A stretch of DNA of 8,040 bases from Planctomycetaceae bacterium (lineage in GTDB: Bacteria > Planctomycetota > Phycisphaerae > Phycisphaerales > SM1A02), in contig CANJIC010000082.1 in the NCBI GenBank assembly GCA_947474205.1, positions 1-8,040 on the forward strand. The letters are read 5' to 3'. The notes below the pieces were generated by a model, which did no database searches, was not told the DNA's origin, and was given only the letters and a program-made list of their open reading frames with translations. Made by a program: the position numbers and the translations under genes. Below are positions 5,453 through 8,040 of the stretch, piece after piece (positions within the stretch are counted from its first letter, which is position 1; each line of letters opens with the position of its first letter).

Positions 5453-5857
5453 ATGCAAAGCACCGCAAGCGACATTACCCGCGCCGTCCTTCAACAAATG
5501 GATGGCGACAAAATCATCCTGGCCATTCCAGCTACTGATTATCAAATGCACTTGGTGTGCAATGGAAAGACAGCCGCGCACATTGGCAAGAGAATTCAGG
5601 GAGTGATTCATGTCAAGGCGTTGCGCATGCACAAGGCAAGCGCCGGCGGCTCATTTATTGAACCCATCTACGGACATCCGCGTGTTGTTCAGGGGCGCGT
5701 GGTGGCCATTGATCTTGCGCAGAATCGCTTGCTTTGTGAAGTGGTTGTTCCAATGTGGGTGGAGCCATTTGATGGGCAAAGCGCAGCGGATTTTAACGCC
5801 GGCGACATGGTGAATTTTTACGCGCAATCCGGCGCCACATTCACGCCAGTGGCGTAG
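5453..5857 (+). CDS. Conserved-looking 134-residue protein of unknown function
   Basis: I do not recognise a family. The 134-residue product has no signal peptide, no membrane helix and no obvious catalytic motif. A short N-terminal helix (about 4-17) is followed by a strand-rich body: KIILAIPATDYQMHLVC (20-36), GKRIQGVIHVKALRMH (45-60), GHPRVVQGRVVAID (74-87), RLLCEVVVPMWVEP (92-105), and a C-terminal GDMVNFYAQSG (117-127). The two GRV/GVI strands and the closing strand could form a small beta-barrel such as an OB-like fold, but this is inference from pattern only. It starts 11 nt after the pabA stop and is the last gene of the DUF1444-pabA unit, so co-transcription is likely. The base composition matches its neighbours, and real coding is supported by the conserved frame and operon fit. 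Confidence 0.8.
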   Translation: MQSTASDITRAVLQQMDGDKIILAIPATDYQMHLVCNGKTAAHIGKRIQGVIHVKALRMHKASAGGSFIEPIYGHPRVVQGRVVAIDLAQNRLLCEVVVPMWVEPFDGQSAADFNAGDMVNFYAQSGATFTPVA

Positions 5858-5954
5858 CGTGCCCACGCTCACAAGCGCAAAACCATTCCATCAACATTCG
5901 CCGTTGCGCGCGCACGCCATCGTGATTTCGTGCGCCTTGATTCGCAAACGCAAC
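5856..5954. repeat. Inverted repeats in the convergent gap after the 134-residue gene
   Basis: The 100-bp gap between two convergent genes holds a small hairpin AGCGT-GCCC-ACGCT (5856-5869). It also holds a nested pair: GTTGCG (5903-5908) with CGCAAC (5949-5954), enclosing GCGCAC (5910-5915) with GTGCGC (5930-5935). No T-run follows on either strand, so these are not classical intrinsic terminators. They are the only candidates for ending transcription of both converging genes. Confidence 0.3.
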
Positions 5955-5957
5955 AGC

Positions 5958-7121
5958 TCAGGGCGCCATTAAAACGCGTTTGCGGTTTCGGTCGCTTGAA
6001 TACGTGGCGACTTCGCCGTTTGGTTCGGCCGCCGCGCGCACGGTTTGTTGACCGCTACCGTTACGCAAACTAAACAGGCCACCGTCCGCGTCGGATGCGG
6101 CGCCCGCCACAACCACGGCTTTGCCTTTCATATTGAATAAATTCAGAAGGCCTCCGGTTGAACTACCACCAAGCGCCGCGACACGAGTGGCGCCCGCGTA
6201 AATTTGCACCGTTCCACTTTCCTCTTTGCCTTGATCCATCAACGCCGCGATTTGTCCCGTGGCTGTGTTGACAGTGGCGCGGCCTCCCAGATTTTCCTGC
6301 ACTTCAAATGAGACAGCGGCCTTGCCGTCATGGTTACGAATTTCCGTGAAGCCACCGCGCGCCGCAATGTTTCCAAAAATGCAACCGCCAGCGCCGTTGG
6401 TTTCGCGCACGGCAAGTTCGCCACCACCATCACCCACACCGCCCTCAAGCGCGGTCGCACCATCGCGGCTCGCAATGCGAAGCAGGCCAGATTGTTTCTC
6501 GTCCGAACCCAGATACGCGACTTCTTTTTCTGAATCGCCGACCACGCTAAATGCCGCGCCCTTTTCATTGACACCAAATCGCAACGCGGGCTTTCCGTTG
6601 GGCCGATTGAGAAGGCCCTCGGATCGCGCGGCATTCACGGTGAATTGCATGGAGGGCTCCTCGGACCCACTGCGCGTAAGCACAAAGTCGGAGCCATCTT
6701 TGGTGGCTTCTAGAAACGCCGCGATTTTTCCGTCGCCGCGCGTCACTTCAACGCGGCCGCCAGTGCTGTTGGCAAAAAGTCCGGCTACGGGTTTGCCAGC
6801 GGAATTCCATAGCGCCAAGTCGCCGCCAGATTCGCTGGAGGAAAGTCGCGCGATATTGGCGCCGCCCTTGGCCCACACATCAAGTTGACCACCAGTTGGC
6901 GTGCTTGAAAGCAGGCAGGAAATTTTTCCTTGCGCGTCTAAAATTTCAATGCGACTTGCTTGAATCACATCAAGCACCGGAGCGCGCGTGAAACCAACAA
7001 GGGCGGCGGCGCCAAGAGTCAGGGCGCACGCTAAACCAATGCGGCGCTCGCGTCGGCTTTGATTTTTGATCAGTTGAAGTTGTTGTTCGAGTTGTTCAAG
7101 ACGGGTTTCGATTGGTGTCAT
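5958..7121 (-). CDS. Membrane-anchored protein with about fifteen 22-residue glycine-rich repeats
   Basis: The function is unknown. The 387-residue protein starts with a predicted short coiled coil (4-22; hydrophobic residues at I4, L8, L11, L15, I18). A basic stretch SRRERR (22-27) and one membrane helix (about 28-46) follow. By the positive-inside rule the C-terminal part (56-387) should face the periplasm. That part is about fifteen repeats of 20-24 residues with the loose pattern GGxLxVxNxxGKxVAxL, for example at 77-98, 99-120, 121-142, 279-302 and 347-368. Each unit looks like two short beta strands with a GK or GG turn, which suggests a beta-solenoid or similar stacked fold. The protein ends basic (DRNRKRVLMAP). 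Start ATG 7121 is supported by AGGAG 6 nt upstream. It stands alone, with divergent and convergent neighbours. Similar-looking repeats exist in uncharacterised bacterial proteins, but I cannot name a family. Confidence 0.85.
   Translation of the reverse strand: MTPIETRLEQLEQQLQLIKNQSRRERRIGLACALTLGAAALVGFTRAPVLDVIQASRIEILDAQGKISCLLSSTPTGGQLDVWAKGGANIARLSSSESGGDLALWNSAGKPVAGLFANSTGGRVEVTRGDGKIAAFLEATKDGSDFVLTRSGSEEPSMQFTVNAARSEGLLNRPNGKPALRFGVNEKGAAFSVVGDSEKEVAYLGSDEKQSGLLRIASRDGATALEGGVGDGGGELAVRETNGAGGCIFGNIAARGGFTEIRNHDGKAAVSFEVQENLGGRATVNTATGQIAALMDQGKEESGTVQIYAGATRVAALGGSSTGGLLNLFNMKGKAVVVAGAASDADGGLFSLRNGSGQQTVRAAAEPNGEVATYSSDRNRKRVLMAP
5961..6956 (-). repeat. Region coding the degenerate 22-residue repeats
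   Basis: Residues 56-387 of the repeat protein divide into about fifteen units. The first four are the most regular, at 21-22 residues each (56-76, 77-98, 99-120, 121-142); later ones vary from about 20 to 24. Similarity is at the protein level only, and I see no long identical DNA repeats. This argues for old duplications and not for a recent unstable array. Confidence 0.75.
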
Positions 7122-7127
7122 AGAAAT

Positions 7128-7132
7128 CTCCT
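7128..7132 (-). promoter_or_regulatory. Shine-Dalgarno AGGAG for the repeat protein
   Basis: On the minus strand AGGAG sits 6 nt upstream of the ATG at 7121. This is normal spacing and supports that start. It is one of the few clear ribosome binding sites in the window. Confidence 0.7.
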
Positions 7133-7176
7133 AAGGTTGCCGTTAGCATACGGCGGACATGGATCGCGGTGTGCGA

Positions 7177-7186
7177 AATCATGATT
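7177..7186. promoter_or_regulatory. Perfect 10-bp palindrome AATCATGATT in a divergent gap
   Basis: The palindrome lies in the 95-bp gap between the repeat protein and the oxidoreductase, about 30 nt upstream of the oxidoreductase start. It could be an operator for one or both genes. A 10-bp palindrome can also occur by chance, and no second copy was seen. Confidence 0.2.
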
Positions 7187-7216
7187 CAATGGCTCACGGA
7201 GCAAGGATGTGGCGCA

Positions 7217-8040
7217 ATGAAAAAAACAAAATCAAGAAAAAATCTCAAAGCCTCATCGCCGCGTGCGGTTGGAATTGGTCTTGTGGGAGCGGGATTCATG
7301 GGACGCATTCACGCCAATGCATGGCGGCAGGCGCCGCTTTTTTTTGATCTTGCGTGTCGGCCAACTTTGGCCGTGGTGGCCAGCGGACATGCGCGTGAAT
7401 CAAGTGATTTTGCGGCAAAATGGGGTGTTGCAAAGGCCGCTTCCAGTTGGGATCGCTTGATCAAGGACCCCACAATTGCATTGGTGGATGTCTGTGTTCC
7501 AAATAATTTGCACGCCGAAGTGTCCATGGCCGCGTTGAAGGCGGGCAAGCATGTGGCGTGTGAAAAACCGCTGGGCACCACAATTACAGAGGCGCGCGAC
7601 ATGGCTTTGGCCGCGCTTGAAGCCAAGAATGGGGCGCGCACTTTTGTGTGGTTCAACTATCGACGCTGTCCCGCGGTGTCGCTGATGCGCGAGTTGATTC
7701 AACAAGGTCGTCTCGGACGCATCCGCCATATTCGCGCGCACTATTTGCAAGATTGGGGACGCGCCAGCACGCCGCACTCGTGGCGGTTTGATTCAAAACT
7801 TGCGGGCAGCGGCGCGCACGGAGATTTGAACGCGCACAGTATTGACATGGCCAGGTTTGTGACGGGCGATGAAATTGTGCAAGTGTGCGGAGCCATGGAG
7901 GCGCAATTTATTCATGAGCGCGCGGCGGTGACGGCCAGTTCAAAAAATTTGGGATTGGGCTCGCAAAAAAGTAAGCGAGGCGCCAAGCGACAAGCCAGCA
8001 CCGTGGATGACGCGTTCTTGTTTCTTGCGCGCATGCGCAA
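7217..8040 (+). CDS. Gfo/Idh/MocA-family NAD(P)-dependent oxidoreductase, 5' part
   Basis: Members of this family use NAD(P) to oxidise or reduce sugars and related compounds such as inositol. My translation gives 274 codons with no stop before the right edge; the family usually has 340-450 residues. The N-terminal Rossmann domain has GLVGAGFMGRIHA (21-33), DVCVPNNLHAEVSMAALKAGKHV (split at 91-100 and 101-113) and the CEKPLG motif (115-120). The catalytic domain shows GSGAHGDLNAHSIDMARF (197-214) with the likely active-site His207, and TVDDAFLFLARM (262-273). A lysine-rich tail of about 16 residues precedes the Rossmann fold. A basic, probably flexible stretch (about 237-260, SKNLGLGSQKSKRGAKR) precedes TVDD. 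The substrate cannot be told. Start ATG 7217 has AAGGA 9 nt upstream (7203-7207); an ATG at 7207 is out of frame. Confidence 0.92.
   Translation, partial: MKKTKSRKNLKASSPRAVGIGLVGAGFMGRIHANAWRQAPLFFDLACRPTLAVVASGHARESSDFAAKWGVAKAASSWDRLIKDPTIALVDVCVPNNLHAEVSMAALKAGKHVACEKPLGTTITEARDMALAALEAKNGARTFVWFNYRRCPAVSLMRELIQQGRLGRIRHIRAHYLQDWGRASTPHSWRFDSKLAGSGAHGDLNAHSIDMARFVTGDEIVQVCGAMEAQFIHERAAVTASSKNLGLGSQKSKRGAKRQASTVDDAFLFLARMR

Noticed and set aside
6259..6888. 209-codon open frame on the plus strand
   Set aside because: Antisense shadow of the repeat protein. The Pro/Ser/Arg-rich translation is what a GC-rich opposite strand yields.

Overview
The window looks like ordinary chromosomal DNA of a Gram-negative bacterium. 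It is gene-dense, moderately GC-rich and has short intergenic gaps. A KDO-8-phosphate synthase (kdsA) implies a lipopolysaccharide-type outer membrane. Next to it is an mcsA-mcsB arginine-kinase pair, and nearby are a SpoIIE/RsbU-type phosphatase and a Gfo/Idh/MocA oxidoreductase. That mix, together with weak or absent Shine-Dalgarno sequences at most starts, fits Planctomycetota (perhaps a Phycisphaerae-like lineage) best. This is an inference from gene content and not a proven placement. I see no mobile elements, tRNA, rRNA or CRISPR arrays.

Layout. (1) 1-1067, minus: 5' part of a PP2C/SpoIIE phosphatase with a degenerate receiver-like N-terminus; it runs off the left edge. (2) 1150-1443, plus: pterin-4a-carbinolamine dehydratase, divergent from the phosphatase. 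Its 3' end overlaps the end of mcsB by 28 bp, tail to tail. (3) 1416-3885, minus: mcsB, mcsA and kdsA in a row, transcribed kdsA > mcsA > mcsB. mcsA has its own good -10 box. (4) 4008-5857, plus: a three-gene unit of a DUF1444/YtpQ-like protein, a class-I glutamine amidotransferase (pabA/trpG) and a 134-residue unknown protein. (5) 5958-7121, minus: a membrane-anchored protein built from about fifteen degenerate repeats of roughly 22 residues. (6) 7217-8040, plus: 5' part of a Gfo/Idh/MocA NAD(P)-dependent oxidoreductase, divergent from the repeat protein and cut by the right edge.

How the genes relate: McsA and McsB form a protein-arginine phosphorylation module that tags proteins for the Clp protease; no ctsR or clpC lies within view. 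KdsA feeds KDO into LPS core synthesis. The amidotransferase supplies ammonia for p-aminobenzoate/folate or tryptophan synthesis. The phosphatase is probably the output of a partner-switching signalling pathway whose partners lie outside the window. The other genes look like independent housekeeping or unknown units.

The most unusual items are: the 22-residue-repeat membrane protein; a recurring TANNNT box 6-10 nt upstream of start codons that lack a Shine-Dalgarno sequence, including an identical CGCTAAACT-N8-ATG in front of two unrelated genes, which suggests leaderless mRNAs beside classical SD genes; a McsB whose allosteric RDxxRA motif is altered; and a phosphatase whose receiver domain lacks a phospho-acceptor. 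I found no clear new defence or mobile system.
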